From positions 62,001-126,000 of the forward strand of contig CAMATZ010000005.1 of the NCBI GenBank assembly GCA_945861275.1: a stretch of 64,000 nt of DNA, given 5' to 3'. The translations under genes were made by a program, and so were the position numbers. The notes beneath the pieces are model-generated. The model was not told where the DNA came from. It saw only the letters and a program-made list of their open reading frames with translations, and did not search any database. Of the stretch, positions 16,365 through 25,264 are shown in pieces (the stretch's first letter is position 1; each line of letters starts with the position of its first letter). This DNA comes from Bordetella parapertussis (GTDB lineage: Bacteria; Pseudomonadota; Gammaproteobacteria; Burkholderiales; SG8-41).

Positions 16365-18332
16365 ATGGTCCGTAAGAAGTCAGATGAAAAGGTAGGCCGC
16401 CGGCAGTTCCTCACCGGCGTGATAGCAGCAGGTGCGGCAACTGCCGCGAGTACCGTAAGTAACATTGCGCCCGCGCGTGCCGCCGATGCGCCGCGTGCGC
16501 CCTCCGCGCTGCCACCCTCGGCGAAGGTTGCCGCGGCCGAGACCGCAACGCCGCGCGAGTTGGCGCGGGTCAAGGGCATACCCGGCTCTGATTTCATGGT
16601 CGATGTCATCAAGTCGCTCGACATCAAATACCTGCCGTCAAACTGCGCTTCGAGTTTTCGCGCCATACACGAGTCGCTGATCAACTACGGCGGCAATACC
16701 AAGCCGGAGTTCCTCACCTGCATGCACGAGGAATCCGCGGTCGGCATGGCGCACGGTTACTTCAAGATCACCGGCAAGCCGCTGCTGACGCTGTGTCACG
16801 GTACCGTCGGTCTGCAGCACGCGGCGATGGCGATTTTCAACGCCTGGTGTGATCGCGTGCCGGTGATTGTGGTGGGTGGCAACGACCTGGATGCCGCCTA
16901 TCGCCCGCCCGGCGTGCCGACCTTTCACTCCGCGCAGGACATCAACGCGATGGTGCGCGACTTCACGAAGTGGGACGACACGCCGGTGTCGTTGCAGCAT
17001 TTCTCGCAGTCTTTCGTGCGCGGCTACAAGATCGCGATGACGCCGCCTTATGGCCCGGTCGCCATCTCGCTCGACGCCGGTTTGCAGCAGGAGCCGATGA
17101 AAGATCACGGCGCGAAACCCTACATTCCGCGCTACGTGCCGATGGCGCCGCCGCAGGGCGACACCGGCGCGGTAAAGGAGGCGGCGCGCCTCTTGGCGCA
17201 GGCGCAAAATCCGGTGATTGTGGTGGATCGCGCGGCGCGCACGCCGGCGGGTGTGGCGCTGCTGGTGCAGCTTGCTGAGGCCTTGCAGGCGAAGGTGATC
17301 GATCAGGGCGGGCGCATGAACTTTCCCAATACCCACTACCTCAGCAGCCCGCCCTCCGCAGTCAGCGGCGCCGATGTCATTATCGGTATGGAGCTCTCGG
17401 ACTTTTGGGCGGTGGTGAACGCGTTCACCGATAACGGTGAGCATGGCGGCATTGGTACCAACTCGACACGCGTCAAGCCCGAAACCAAGTTGATCAGCAT
17501 CAGTTCCGTCGAGCTCAACACCAAGGCGAATTATCAGGACTTCCAGCGCTTTCAGGTGGTTGACGTGCCGATGGCCGCCGATGCGGAGGCCACGCTGCCG
17601 GCCTTGATTGAAGCCGTGAAATCCGCAATATCCAATGAGCGCAAGGCGGCGATTGAAAAACGCGGCGAGGCGGCGCGAAAAACCTATGCCGAGAACCGTG
17701 CGCGCACGCGGCAGGCCGCGGCAGTTGCCTGGGATGCGAGTCCCATCAGCACGGCGCGTCTGGTGATGCAGACCTACGCGCAGATCAAGGATCTCGACTG
17801 GTCGCTGGTGGCCGCTTCAGGCAACGTCAGCAACTGGCCGCAACGCCTGTGGCCGATGGAAAAGTATCACCACTGGCTGGGCCGCTCAGGCGGCTATGGT
17901 GTGGGCTACGGCGCGCCGGCGTCGGTCGGCGCGGCGCTCGCCAATCGCGATCTCGGGCGCTTCTCGGTCAGCATCCAGTCCGACGGCGATCTGATGTATG
18001 CACCGGGCGTGTTGTGGACAGCCGCGAAGCACAAGATACCGCTGCTCGCGGTGATGCATAACAACCGCGGCTATCACCAGGAGGTGATGCACGTGCAGCG
18101 CCTGTCCAATTTCCGCAATCGCCCGGTGAATCTGAACGGCGACATGGGGCCGGTGGGCACCAGCATCCAGAACCCGGACATCGATTATCACAAGCTCGCG
18201 GAGTCGATGGGGTGGTGGGCGAAGGGGCCGATTAAGGATCCGGCACAACTCGGGCCCGCACTCAAGGAAGCCGTGGCGGTGGTGAAATCAGGCCAGCCTG
18301 CGTTGCTCAATGTGTGGACACAGCCGCGCTAA
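16365..18332 (+). CDS. Tat-signal thiamine-diphosphate-dependent enzyme (acetolactate-synthase superfamily)
   Basis: A 655-residue three-domain ThDP enzyme. The first 40 residues form a twin-arginine signal (GRRQFLTG, R12-R13, then an Ala-rich hydrophobic run ending ARAAD). The PYR domain has the catalytic Glu in MHEESAVGMAHG (E122). The central domain follows at about 230-410, and the PP domain carries SDGDLMYAPG and MHNNRGYHQE for Mg and ThDP binding (SDGD in place of GDG). Cytosolic relatives decarboxylate or oxidise 2-oxoacids. Export of a ThDP enzyme is unusual; ThDP is loaded before folding-dependent Tat transport, which would make it possible. A cytochrome c gene starts 15 bases downstream, suggesting a periplasmic oxidoreductase pair. 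SD GGGAGAA is present. Confidence 0.88.
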   Translation: MVRKKSDEKVGRRQFLTGVIAAGAATAASTVSNIAPARAADAPRAPSALPPSAKVAAAETATPRELARVKGIPGSDFMVDVIKSLDIKYLPSNCASSFRAIHESLINYGGNTKPEFLTCMHEESAVGMAHGYFKITGKPLLTLCHGTVGLQHAAMAIFNAWCDRVPVIVVGGNDLDAAYRPPGVPTFHSAQDINAMVRDFTKWDDTPVSLQHFSQSFVRGYKIAMTPPYGPVAISLDAGLQQEPMKDHGAKPYIPRYVPMAPPQGDTGAVKEAARLLAQAQNPVIVVDRAARTPAGVALLVQLAEALQAKVIDQGGRMNFPNTHYLSSPPSAVSGADVIIGMELSDFWAVVNAFTDNGEHGGIGTNSTRVKPETKLISISSVELNTKANYQDFQRFQVVDVPMAADAEATLPALIEAVKSAISNERKAAIEKRGEAARKTYAENRARTRQAAAVAWDASPISTARLVMQTYAQIKDLDWSLVAASGNVSNWPQRLWPMEKYHHWLGRSGGYGVGYGAPASVGAALANRDLGRFSVSIQSDGDLMYAPGVLWTAAKHKIPLLAVMHNNRGYHQEVMHVQRLSNFRNRPVNLNGDMGPVGTSIQNPDIDYHKLAESMGWWAKGPIKDPAQLGPALKEAVAVVKSGQPALLNVWTQPR

Positions 18333-18347
18333 CAGGGAAAATCGATT

Positions 18348-18698
18348 ATGCGTACTATTCGTTTACTTGCAGCAGTGGCGGTCACCGCGGTCCTCGTCAT
18401 GAGTCAGGGGGCGGTGTTCGCGGCCTCCGCGGAGAAGGGCAAGGCGGCTTACGTGAAGAACGGTTGCTGGCAGTGTCACGGCTTCATGGGGCAGGGCGGC
18501 ATTGCCGGCCCGAAGATCGCGCCGGATCCGATACCGCTGCCCGCGTTAAACGCGTTCTTGCGTAATTCCAATGGCGCCATGCCGCCGTATCAGGAGGCGG
18601 TGCTGTCGACCGCGGATCTCGCCGATATCCACGCCTATATGCAGTCGATTCCGAAAGCGGTGGACTACAAAAGCATACCGTTGCTCAATCCGCGTTGA
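18348..18698 (+). CDS. Small monoheme cytochrome c
   Basis: A 116-residue class-I cytochrome c with signal peptide (about residues 1-25, ending VFAAS) and one heme site, CWQCH (C40, C43, H44). The likely axial Met is in NGAMPPY. It follows the Tat-type ThDP enzyme gene by 15 bases in the same direction, with AGGGAAA before its start, so the two are surely co-transcribed. I infer that it takes electrons from that enzyme in the periplasm. A similar arrangement is known for periplasmic flavo- and molybdo-enzymes with a dedicated cytochrome, but not, to my knowledge, as a standard feature of ThDP enzymes. Confidence 0.9.
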   Translation: MRTIRLLAAVAVTAVLVMSQGAVFAASAEKGKAAYVKNGCWQCHGFMGQGGIAGPKIAPDPIPLPALNAFLRNSNGAMPPYQEAVLSTADLADIHAYMQSIPKAVDYKSIPLLNPR

Positions 18699-18775
18699 GC
18701 AGCGCCGATCGGAGTAGCGCAGGTGTAGTGCGCGGCCTGTAGTACCCGTTCCTCTTTTTTCAAGGGGATGGATTC

Positions 18776-19648
18776 CTAGGCCGTTTTCACCTGCTGTTTC
18801 TGCCAGCCGAATTCCATGATTGTCGAGCGCCAATTGGTGCGGCGCTCGTGCGCCGGGTAGTCGCCGGTGGCGCAGTGGATGGAGCAGCGGTTATCCCAAA
18901 TCACCACATCGCCGCGCTGCCACCGGTGCCGGTAGTCGCCGTTGGGGCTGGCGGTGCGTTGCGCGAGCTCGGCTATGAGGGCATCGCTCTCAGCTTGTTC
19001 GAGGCCGAGTATGCTGATAATTTGGCCGTCGTTGAAATACAGCGACTTGCGGCCTGTCTCGGGGTGCGTCGGCGTCAGCGGATGAATTGCCGGTGCGCGG
19101 CCGCGTTCGGAGTCCTCCATCCGCTCCTGTTGCCGTTTGAGCCTGCCGCCATAGATGTGGGTAGCGGAGCAGCCTTCGAGTTTTTGTTTGAGCGCTTCGG
19201 GCAGCGCGTCGTACGCCGCGTACGAGTTCGAGAACAGCGTATCGCCGCCGCTACTCGGCACGTTCACCGCATACATGCCGGTGGCCTTGGCAGTGATGTA
19301 ATCGTAGCTGGTATCGGTATGCCACACGTTGCCGATGCGCACCAGCAACGGTGAGGCGGTTTTTGTTTCTTCGCCGGTTCGGGTATTCAGAATGCGGTTG
19401 TCCATCAGCATCAGATTGGGATAACGCGGGTGGTGCGCCTTCTTGGTGATGTGCGGTTTCAGTTCGCCGAAGCGCGCGCTGAAATCCATGAACGCTTCCT
19501 CGTCAAGTTCCTGGCCGCGGATGACGATAACGATGTGATTGAGAAACGCCTGATAGACAGCGTGAAACGCAGCATCGTCCATTGCCTTGACGTTGACGCC
19601 TTGAATTTCCGCGCCGATCCTGGGGGATGCGGGGATGACTTTTACCAT
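18776..19648 (-). CDS. TauD/TfdA-family 2-oxoglutarate-dependent dioxygenase
   Basis: A 290-residue Fe(II)/2-oxoglutarate dioxygenase. The iron triad is WHTD (H110, D112) and the distal His in SIHCATG (H258); the 2-oxoglutarate Arg lies in the following ERRTNWRSTI segment. The start at 19648 (MVKVIPASPRIGAEIQG) has GAGGG upstream and matches the family's usual beginning; the upstream in-frame ATGs add a non-conserved tail. Members hydroxylate taurine, sulfonates, aryloxyacids or alkyl sulfates. The substrate is not predictable. Bug receptors lie upstream on the same strand, so an uptake-plus-oxidation role is plausible. Confidence 0.9.
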   Translation of the reverse strand: MVKVIPASPRIGAEIQGVNVKAMDDAAFHAVYQAFLNHIVIVIRGQELDEEAFMDFSARFGELKPHITKKAHHPRYPNLMLMDNRILNTRTGEETKTASPLLVRIGNVWHTDTSYDYITAKATGMYAVNVPSSGGDTLFSNSYAAYDALPEALKQKLEGCSATHIYGGRLKRQQERMEDSERGRAPAIHPLTPTHPETGRKSLYFNDGQIISILGLEQAESDALIAELAQRTASPNGDYRHRWQRGDVVIWDNRCSIHCATGDYPAHERRTNWRSTIMEFGWQKQQVKTA

Positions 19649-19692
19649 GACGGCCCTCATCAAAAATAGTAATAAAAACAAATAGTTAGAAT

Positions 19693-20691
19693 TTACACGT
19701 CAAAGCGCAAACCGGCCGCCTTGATGATCTTGCGAAATTTCTCGATCTCGTTGCGCGTGTAGTCGTGCATCGCCTGCGGCGTGCTGGGCGCGGGCGTGTT
19801 GCCACCGGCTTGAAAGCGCGCCACAGCATCCGGGTTGGTGAGTATGCGGCGCATTTCGCCATTCAGTTGCATCACCAGTGCGTGCGGCGTTTTGGCTGGT
19901 GCGGCGATGCTGTACCAAGTAACCACTTCATAACCGGGCCAGGTTTCCGAGAGCGTCGCGACGTCCGGCGTGAGCGGCGAACGCACCGCGCCGCAGGTGG
20001 CGAGCAGGGTGAGCCGGCCCGACTTCGCGTGCGGCAACGCCGAGGCCATACTGTTAAACAGCAGGTGTATCTGCCCCGCCAGCAGATCGGCAATGGCCGG
20101 CACCGCTCCCTTGTAGGCCACATGGCGTATGTCGATGCCGGTGAGCATTTTCATTTGCTCGGCGCCCAGATGCGAGGTGCTGCCTATGCCCGTCGATCCA
20201 AAATTGAACTGACCCGCTTTGGCTTTGGCTGCCGCAACAAGATCAGGCGCGGTCTTTACGCCCAGCGACGGATGCACGACCAGAGCAAACGGACTGATCA
20301 CCACCATGCTCACCGGTGCGAAGTCACGCAGGGAATCATAAGGCACATTTTTTTGCACCAGTTGCGCCGTTACCATGGTCGAAGCCGAGCCCAGCAGCAG
20401 GGTATAGCCATCGGGTGCGGCGCGCGCCACGATTTCAGCGCCGATGGTGCCCGCGGCGCCCGCGCGCGTATCGATCACCACCTGTTGCCCCCACGCCTCG
20501 GTCAATTTTTGGCCAATGATGCGCGCGATGAGTTCGGCGGGGCCGCCGGCGGATGTGGTGTTGATGATGCGGATGGGTTTGGTTGGATAATTTTGCGCCT
20601 GCGCAGGGTGTGTGGGTGTCCACAACACAAAGGCACCGATACCCAGCCAAAACAACCAGGGCGGACGGACATGCTTCAAAAACTTGTTCAT
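19693..20691 (-). CDS. Bug-family (TTT) periplasmic solute receptor
   Basis: A 332-residue receptor with a long signal peptide (MNKFLKHVRPPWLFWLGIGA and on to PAQAQNY). Motifs: YPTKPIRII, then TTSAGGPAELIAR in the ligand loop, where the common Asp of GGxxD is replaced by Glu (GGPAE), DTRAGAAGTIG and HVAYKGAVPA. It lies 44 bases upstream of the TauD-like dioxygenase on the same strand, so they probably form an operon in which this receptor brings the dioxygenase substrate or its precursor to an unlinked transporter. Confidence 0.9.
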   Translation of the reverse strand: MNKFLKHVRPPWLFWLGIGAFVLWTPTHPAQAQNYPTKPIRIINTTSAGGPAELIARIIGQKLTEAWGQQVVIDTRAGAAGTIGAEIVARAAPDGYTLLLGSASTMVTAQLVQKNVPYDSLRDFAPVSMVVISPFALVVHPSLGVKTAPDLVAAAKAKAGQFNFGSTGIGSTSHLGAEQMKMLTGIDIRHVAYKGAVPAIADLLAGQIHLLFNSMASALPHAKSGRLTLLATCGAVRSPLTPDVATLSETWPGYEVVTWYSIAAPAKTPHALVMQLNGEMRRILTNPDAVARFQAGGNTPAPSTPQAMHDYTRNEIEKFRKIIKAAGLRFDV

Positions 20692-20839
20692 CAGAATTTT
20701 CAGCCGGTAAAGTGTCCAGCGCTCTTGCTATCCCGCGCAACATTTCCCTTGTCATGCCTGCACGGGAATGACCGTGTCGGTTATGACTCACACGAAATTC
20801 GGATGATCCAGGAACCGAAGGGATGCAACATGCGCCCTC

Positions 20840-21826
20840 TTACTCCGCGCGTATATTCGCCTCGCGCGCCACGATCTTCCACTTGTTCATGTTCTGCGCC
20901 AGCATCGTGCCAAATTGCGCCGGCGTCCATACCGTTACCTCCGCACCTTCGGCGGCCAGTTGCCTGGCCGCATCCGGATCGCGCAAGATGGTGTTGATTT
21001 CGCTGTTGAGCCGCGTGATTATCGCGGCTGGCGTCTGCGCCGGCGCAACCAGGCCCCACCATACCGTGAATTCATAACCGCGCGCCCCGCCTTCGGAGAG
21101 GGTAGGCACCGTGGGCAGCAGCGGCGAACGCGTGGCGCTGCCTACACCCAGCGGCCTTAACTTTTCAGAACGAACATACGGCAGAGCCAGCGGCATGGTC
21201 GAAAACATCAACGGCACTTCGCCCGCCAGCACCGCAAACGACGACGCGCCGCCACCCTTGTAGGCCACGTGTCCGAGATCAATACCGGCGTGGCGCTTGA
21301 ACAACTCCCCGCCGAAGTGATGCATGCCCGCAATGCCGGTCGACGCATAGTTGATTTTGCCGGGCATGCTTTTGGCAAGCGCAATCAACTCTGGCAGCGT
21401 TTTCGCCGCCAGGCCCGGGTGGGCGACCAGCATATTAGGCCCGCGCCCGAACATCGCCACGGGCGCGAACGAGCCGAGCGTATCGTAGGGCACCTTGCGT
21501 ATCACTTCGTTCATGGTGTGCGAGGTCGAGGCGAACAACAGCGTGTAGCCATCGGGCGCCGCACGCGCCACGATCTCCGTACCGATCACGCCCGCCGCTC
21601 CGCCCCGATAGTCGTAAACAATCTGCTGACCGAACTTGCTGGTGAGACGCACGCCGATGAAGCGTGCAATGAGATCGTTGCTGCCGCCCGGCGGGAAGGC
21701 GATAACCATGCGTATAGGGCGGTTGGGATAGGCGCCGGCGCTTGCCGCAGGGCCAGGCTGTGCCGCCGCGCTTGCTGCGAGTAACACGGCACAAGTCATA
21801 GCGCCCAGCTTAAGGTGCTGTCGCAT
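20840..21826 (-). CDS. Bug-family (TTT) periplasmic solute receptor
   Basis: A 328-residue receptor. The signal peptide covers about residues 1-22 (LKLGAMTCAVLLAASAAAQP). Motifs: YPNRPIRMVIAFPPGGSNDLIAR, given here as YPNRPIR and PPGGSNDLIAR, then DYRGGAAGVIG and HVAYKGGGAS. The start codon shares one base with the stop codon of the upstream amidohydrolase gene (TGATG at 21824-21828), so translation is coupled. This places the receptor and the hydrolase in one pathway, which is the clearest receptor-enzyme link in the window. Confidence 0.92.
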   Translation of the reverse strand: MRQHLKLGAMTCAVLLAASAAAQPGPAASAGAYPNRPIRMVIAFPPGGSNDLIARFIGVRLTSKFGQQIVYDYRGGAAGVIGTEIVARAAPDGYTLLFASTSHTMNEVIRKVPYDTLGSFAPVAMFGRGPNMLVAHPGLAAKTLPELIALAKSMPGKINYASTGIAGMHHFGGELFKRHAGIDLGHVAYKGGGASSFAVLAGEVPLMFSTMPLALPYVRSEKLRPLGVGSATRSPLLPTVPTLSEGGARGYEFTVWWGLVAPAQTPAAIITRLNSEINTILRDPDAARQLAAEGAEVTVWTPAQFGTMLAQNMNKWKIVAREANIRAE

Positions 21827-22716
21827 CAGGACGTTTTTTCAAAGCCATACAGCGCTTCAGGATTCTGCACCAGTATGCGATTACGCACCGCCTCATCCGG
21901 CGCCCATTCGGATAGCAAGTCGAATAGCAACGAATCGTCCGGTTTGTCGGCAGCGCTGGGGTGCGGCCAGTCGCTGCCCCACACTATGCGCTCGGGCGCG
22001 GCTTTGACGAAGGCCTGCGCAATTCTTGTGGCGTCGGCATAGGTGGGCGGCCCGAGCTGGGTGTTGAAATAAGCGCCCGCAAGTTTGACCCAGGTGCGCC
22101 CCTGGTCGAGCAGACCGCGCACAATCAGATGCGATTCATCGTTGATGCCGGCCGGCAGGTGCGGATGACCGAGGTGATCAATCACGATAGTCACCGGCAG
22201 CTGCCGCAGCAAATCGGCGAGTTCAACGATTTGTTCGGCCTGAATATTGAACTGGATGTGCCAGCCGAGACTGGCAACGCGTTTCGCCAAAGGCTCGATC
22301 ATCGCGGGCTGCACCGCGCGGGTCTTGGGATCGCCGAGGCTGAAGCGTATGCCGCGCACACCGGCGTCGTTGAAGCGCTTTAACTCTGCATCGCTGATGG
22401 TGGGATGCACCACCGCAACGCCGCGCGCATTTGCGCCCAGCTGCTGCAGTGCGTCGAGCGTCACTGCGTTATCGATGCCATAATGACGCGGCTGTACCAC
22501 CACGTTACGCGTGGTACCGATGCATTTTTGCAGGAGCCGGTAATCCTCCACCGTGCTGTTGGGCGGCAGCGGCCGCGCAGGACGTGGTTCGGGCAGCGCA
22601 AAACGCGCGGGATCGTAGATGTGGTGATGGCAGTCGCAGGCATTCGCGGGGGCCTTGAGTTTGGGTGGGGCGGTACCGCTGGAGTTTGGTACGGGCTGGT
22701 ATGGTTGGGTGGTCAT
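21826..22716 (-). CDS. Amidohydrolase 2 family hydrolase (LigI-like)
   Basis: A 296-residue TIM-barrel hydrolase of the amidohydrolase-2 family. The first metal motif is CDCHHHIYD (H30-H32), followed by VVVQPRHYG, GIRFSLG, VIDHLGHP and the barrel-end metal Asp in VWGSDWPHPS. These resemble 2-pyrone-4,6-dicarboxylate lactonase (LigI) and related lactonases. It is translationally coupled to a Bug receptor. The divergent receptor gene at 22743 starts only 26 bases away, so the two 5' regions must overlap and may be co-regulated from the same site. The substrate is likely a lactone of an aromatic breakdown product (inference). Confidence 0.88.
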   Translation of the reverse strand: MTTQPYQPVPNSSGTAPPKLKAPANACDCHHHIYDPARFALPEPRPARPLPPNSTVEDYRLLQKCIGTTRNVVVQPRHYGIDNAVTLDALQQLGANARGVAVVHPTISDAELKRFNDAGVRGIRFSLGDPKTRAVQPAMIEPLAKRVASLGWHIQFNIQAEQIVELADLLRQLPVTIVIDHLGHPHLPAGINDESHLIVRGLLDQGRTWVKLAGAYFNTQLGPPTYADATRIAQAFVKAAPERIVWGSDWPHPSAADKPDDSLLFDLLSEWAPDEAVRNRILVQNPEALYGFEKTS

Positions 22717-22742
22717 AATTTGAGTGGGAGATCCCGCGATTC

Positions 22743-23759
22743 ATGTCGAACAACGCCTTTATTATACGAGTGAACATGATACAGACCCTGCGCATGGCAA
22801 GTGCGGTATTTCTCGGTGCAGCCGCGGCCTGCGCTCACGCGCAAGCGCCGAAGAGCGCGCCCTATCCGGTAAAACCCGTGCGCATCATTGTCGGTTATGC
22901 GCCCGGCGGCGCCACCGATATTGTCGGGCGCCTGGTCGCGCAGAAGCTCACCGAGGCCACCGGCCAGACGTTTGTGGTCGAAAACCGCCCCGGCGCCAGC
23001 GCCAGTATCGCTTCAGAAATGGTGGCGCGCGCAGCCCCTGATGGCTATACGCTGCTGATCGCCGCCACCACTTCGCACTCGATATTGCCGAGCCTGATGG
23101 CAAAGCTTTCGTATGACCCGCAACGTGATTTCGCGCCGGTGAGCGCGCTGGCGCTTTCGCCGCTGCTGCTGGCGCTGCATCCGTCGCTGCCGATCCGTTC
23201 CGTCGGCGAGTTGATCAAGCTCGCGCGCGCGCAGCCAGGCCAGTTGAGCTTCGGTGCGGGCGGCGCCGGCACGCCGCCGCATTTGGCGGGTGAACTGTTC
23301 AAGCAGATGGCGGGCGTGGAAATGCTCTACGTGCCGTACAAGGGCGAGGCGCCTGCGATCTCCGATCTGATCGGCGGGCAGATTTCGCTGATTTTTTCCA
23401 ATGTGATCGCAGTGTTGCCGCAGGTGCAGGGTGGGCGGTTGCGCGGCATCGCGGTGACCGCCCCCAGCCGCTTGCCGTCGCTACCGGCGCTGCCGACGAT
23501 CGCCGAATCGGGATTGCCGGGTTTCGTGGTGGAATCCTGGTTTGGCCTGGTGTCTACCGCGGGAACACCTGCTGATGTGATCGCCAGACTCAACGCCGAC
23601 ACCGTGCGCGGCGTGACGCAGCCGGACGTGCGCGACCGGCTCGCGGGGCAGGGGCTATTCGTGCAGACCGGCACGCCAGCGCAACTCACGGCGCTGATAC
23701 AGAGCGAAATCGTGAAGTGGGCGAAGGTGATTAAGGCGGCGGGGATCAAGATAGAGTGA
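22743..23759 (+). CDS. Bug-family (TTT) periplasmic solute receptor
   Basis: A 338-residue receptor, or 327 if translation starts at the in-frame ATG at 22776, which gives a more compact signal peptide (MIQTLRMASAVFLGAAAACA). Motifs: YPVKPVRIIVGYAPGGATDIVGR in the first strand and ligand loop (read as YPVKPVR and PGGATD), ENRPGASASI and YVPYKGEAPA. It is divergent from the amidohydrolase gene with a 26-base gap. The gene ends just before a convergent small ORF. No permease partners are present. Confidence 0.9.
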   Translation: MSNNAFIIRVNMIQTLRMASAVFLGAAAACAHAQAPKSAPYPVKPVRIIVGYAPGGATDIVGRLVAQKLTEATGQTFVVENRPGASASIASEMVARAAPDGYTLLIAATTSHSILPSLMAKLSYDPQRDFAPVSALALSPLLLALHPSLPIRSVGELIKLARAQPGQLSFGAGGAGTPPHLAGELFKQMAGVEMLYVPYKGEAPAISDLIGGQISLIFSNVIAVLPQVQGGRLRGIAVTAPSRLPSLPALPTIAESGLPGFVVESWFGLVSTAGTPADVIARLNADTVRGVTQPDVRDRLAGQGLFVQTGTPAQLTALIQSEIVKWAKVIKAAGIKIE

Positions 23760-23776
23760 CCCTTGAATTTGCCAGC

Positions 23777-24121
23777 CTAGCGCGTGCGGGCGGCTTTCAC
23801 GAACGCCAATGACGCCTGAAACAGCTCGATGTCCTTCGCGTACTCGGCCGCGTCGGCGCGGTCGATCTGTATCCACTCTCTGGTGCTGGCCAAGCCGCGG
23901 GGCTGAAACGGGAATACGTTGTCGCGTGAGAACTGCAATTCGGTTGCAGCGGCGGCGGAAAGGCGCAGCCCGATGCCGTTGCCGCTGATACAGGCAAACA
24001 TCTTGTCGGCGACGAAGTACGCGTCAAGGCCATTTATTTTTCTGGCGCTGACGCCCGGCAGTTTGAGCAACACCGCGTCAATCTGCGTCTTGCGCTCGCC
24101 ACTGGCAGTATCAGCATTCAT
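23777..24121 (-). CDS. Small TfoX-N-like or YjbR-like protein
   Basis: A 114-residue protein without signal peptide. The pattern GVSARKINGLDAYFVADKMFACI, then a GIGLRL strand and FQPRGLASTREWIQID, resembles the N-terminal domain of TfoX/Sxy-type or MmcQ/YjbR-type small proteins, in which a glycine-rich hairpin follows a short helix. The match is by eye and moderate. It starts right beside an AT-rich stretch (24122-24270), has no obvious ribosome site, and converges on a Bug receptor gene 17 bases away. Function unknown. Confidence 0.5.
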   Translation of the reverse strand: MNADTASGERKTQIDAVLLKLPGVSARKINGLDAYFVADKMFACISGNGIGLRLSAAAATELQFSRDNVFPFQPRGLASTREWIQIDRADAAEYAKDIELFQASLAFVKAARTR

Positions 24122-24270
24122 ATATAATGGGGTCAGAGTGGAATATTATTAAAAAACCATTTAAAAACAATAAGTTATAAAGATATATTGTGCGGCCTCA
24201 GGCGCGCAGCGTAATCGGCTGCCGAGCCGCACAGCCATACCGGATTCTGCCATTATTTTAGAGCCTGCGA
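24122..24270. other. AT-rich gap with a GGGGTCAGAGT-type repeat remnant
   Basis: This gap is far richer in A and T than its surroundings (for example TATATAATGGGGTCAGAGTGGAATATTATT in two adjacent parts, followed by TTAAAAAACCATTTAAAA). The word ATGGGGTCAGAGT is often seen at the edges of REP-associated repeats in betaproteobacteria, from memory of similar sequences. No gene is visible. It may be a leftover of a small mobile element or a promoter region for the small gene at 23777. Confidence 0.4.
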
Positions 24271-25257
24271 TTATTTGGTAACGCCTAATTCCGAGAGTAT
24301 CTTCCGCAACAGGGCGTACTCGGCATCCAGGAACTTGCGCGTATCGGCGCTGTTGCGGTAATCCGCCGCCCACGCGTGTTCGAGTTGCGCTTGCTTCCAT
24401 CCGTCGCTATGCACGACTTTCGCGAACGTTAGATCCCAATACGCGCGCTGCGCCGCTGACAGTCCTCTGGGGCCGATGATGCCGCGATACGCCGCATACA
24501 CCGCGTCGATGCCCTGCTCGCGAAAGGTCGGCAGCGCAACGGCCTTGCCGGGCTGACGCTGCTCGGCGCTCACGCCCATCACGTTGACCTTGCCGGCGTT
24601 TGCGAGCGGTATCGTACCACCCAGCGTGCCCACCCATGCGTCGATGTGTCCGCCTAACGCGGCAGTGGGGCCTGTGCCGCCGGAGTAGACGACGATCTTC
24701 AGCGCCTTGGGGTCGATGCCCGCCGCCTTGGCCAGCATGCCCAGCACAATGTGATTCTGGTTGCCGAGCGCGGGCGAGAGACCGAAGCTCACGGATGACG
24801 GATTCGCTTTGAGCTGCGCAATCAATTCCTTTGCCGATTTGATCGGTGACGCCGCATGCGTCCACACCGCGATGTGCTCGCGCATCAGTATTGCCAGCGG
24901 CGTCAAATCCTGATAACGCAGCGGCGAGGCGCCAACAATGTGGTTGGTGAGCAGCGCCACATTCATGGTCGCAAGCCAATGCGCGTCACCGGCATGCTGG
25001 TTGAGCGATGACCACGCAATGGCGCCACCGCCGCCGGGCCGGTTGTTGACGGTGAGCGCCGGCATGCCGGGCAGGGCCTGCAGGTGTCTCTGCAACTCGC
25101 GCGCTTCGCGGTCGGCGGCGCCGCCCGCGCCGGAGGAAACGGCGATTTCGATGGTGCGGGTGGGTTTCCAGTCCTGGGCGTGCAGTGAAGTGACTGCGCT
25201 GGTGGCGGCGATGATGGTCGCCATCGAGACCAGGCGGGCGAATTGATCGCCGGTCAT
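24271..25257 (-). CDS. Divergent Bug/TctC-like periplasmic receptor
   Basis: A 328-residue receptor of a subgroup distinct from the others in the window. After the signal peptide (ending SLHAQ) it reads DWKPTRTIEIAVSSGAGGAADREARELQRHLQ, cited in parts as DWKPTRTIEI and GGAADREAR, then NNRPGGGGAIAW and a GDAHWLATMN strand. The same order (RQARLLQR, NRPGGGGA, GDAHYLQVV) occurs in the receptor at 42852, and both end in NSADT...EY...LGxxK. It starts 7 bases after the UxaA/GarD-type dehydratase gene, so it is in that operon and likely binds a sugar acid or related acid. Confidence 0.88.
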   Translation of the reverse strand: MTGDQFARLVSMATIIAATSAVTSLHAQDWKPTRTIEIAVSSGAGGAADREARELQRHLQALPGMPALTVNNRPGGGGAIAWSSLNQHAGDAHWLATMNVALLTNHIVGASPLRYQDLTPLAILMREHIAVWTHAASPIKSAKELIAQLKANPSSVSFGLSPALGNQNHIVLGMLAKAAGIDPKALKIVVYSGGTGPTAALGGHIDAWVGTLGGTIPLANAGKVNVMGVSAEQRQPGKAVALPTFREQGIDAVYAAYRGIIGPRGLSAAQRAYWDLTFAKVVHSDGWKQAQLEHAWAADYRNSADTRKFLDAEYALLRKILSELGVTK

Positions 25258-25264
25258 TTAGCGT

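Noticed and set aside
19765-20997. 410-codon plus-strand open frame across two receptor genes
   Set aside because: Crosses the boundary of two real minus-strand genes and a spacer; no recognisable motif.
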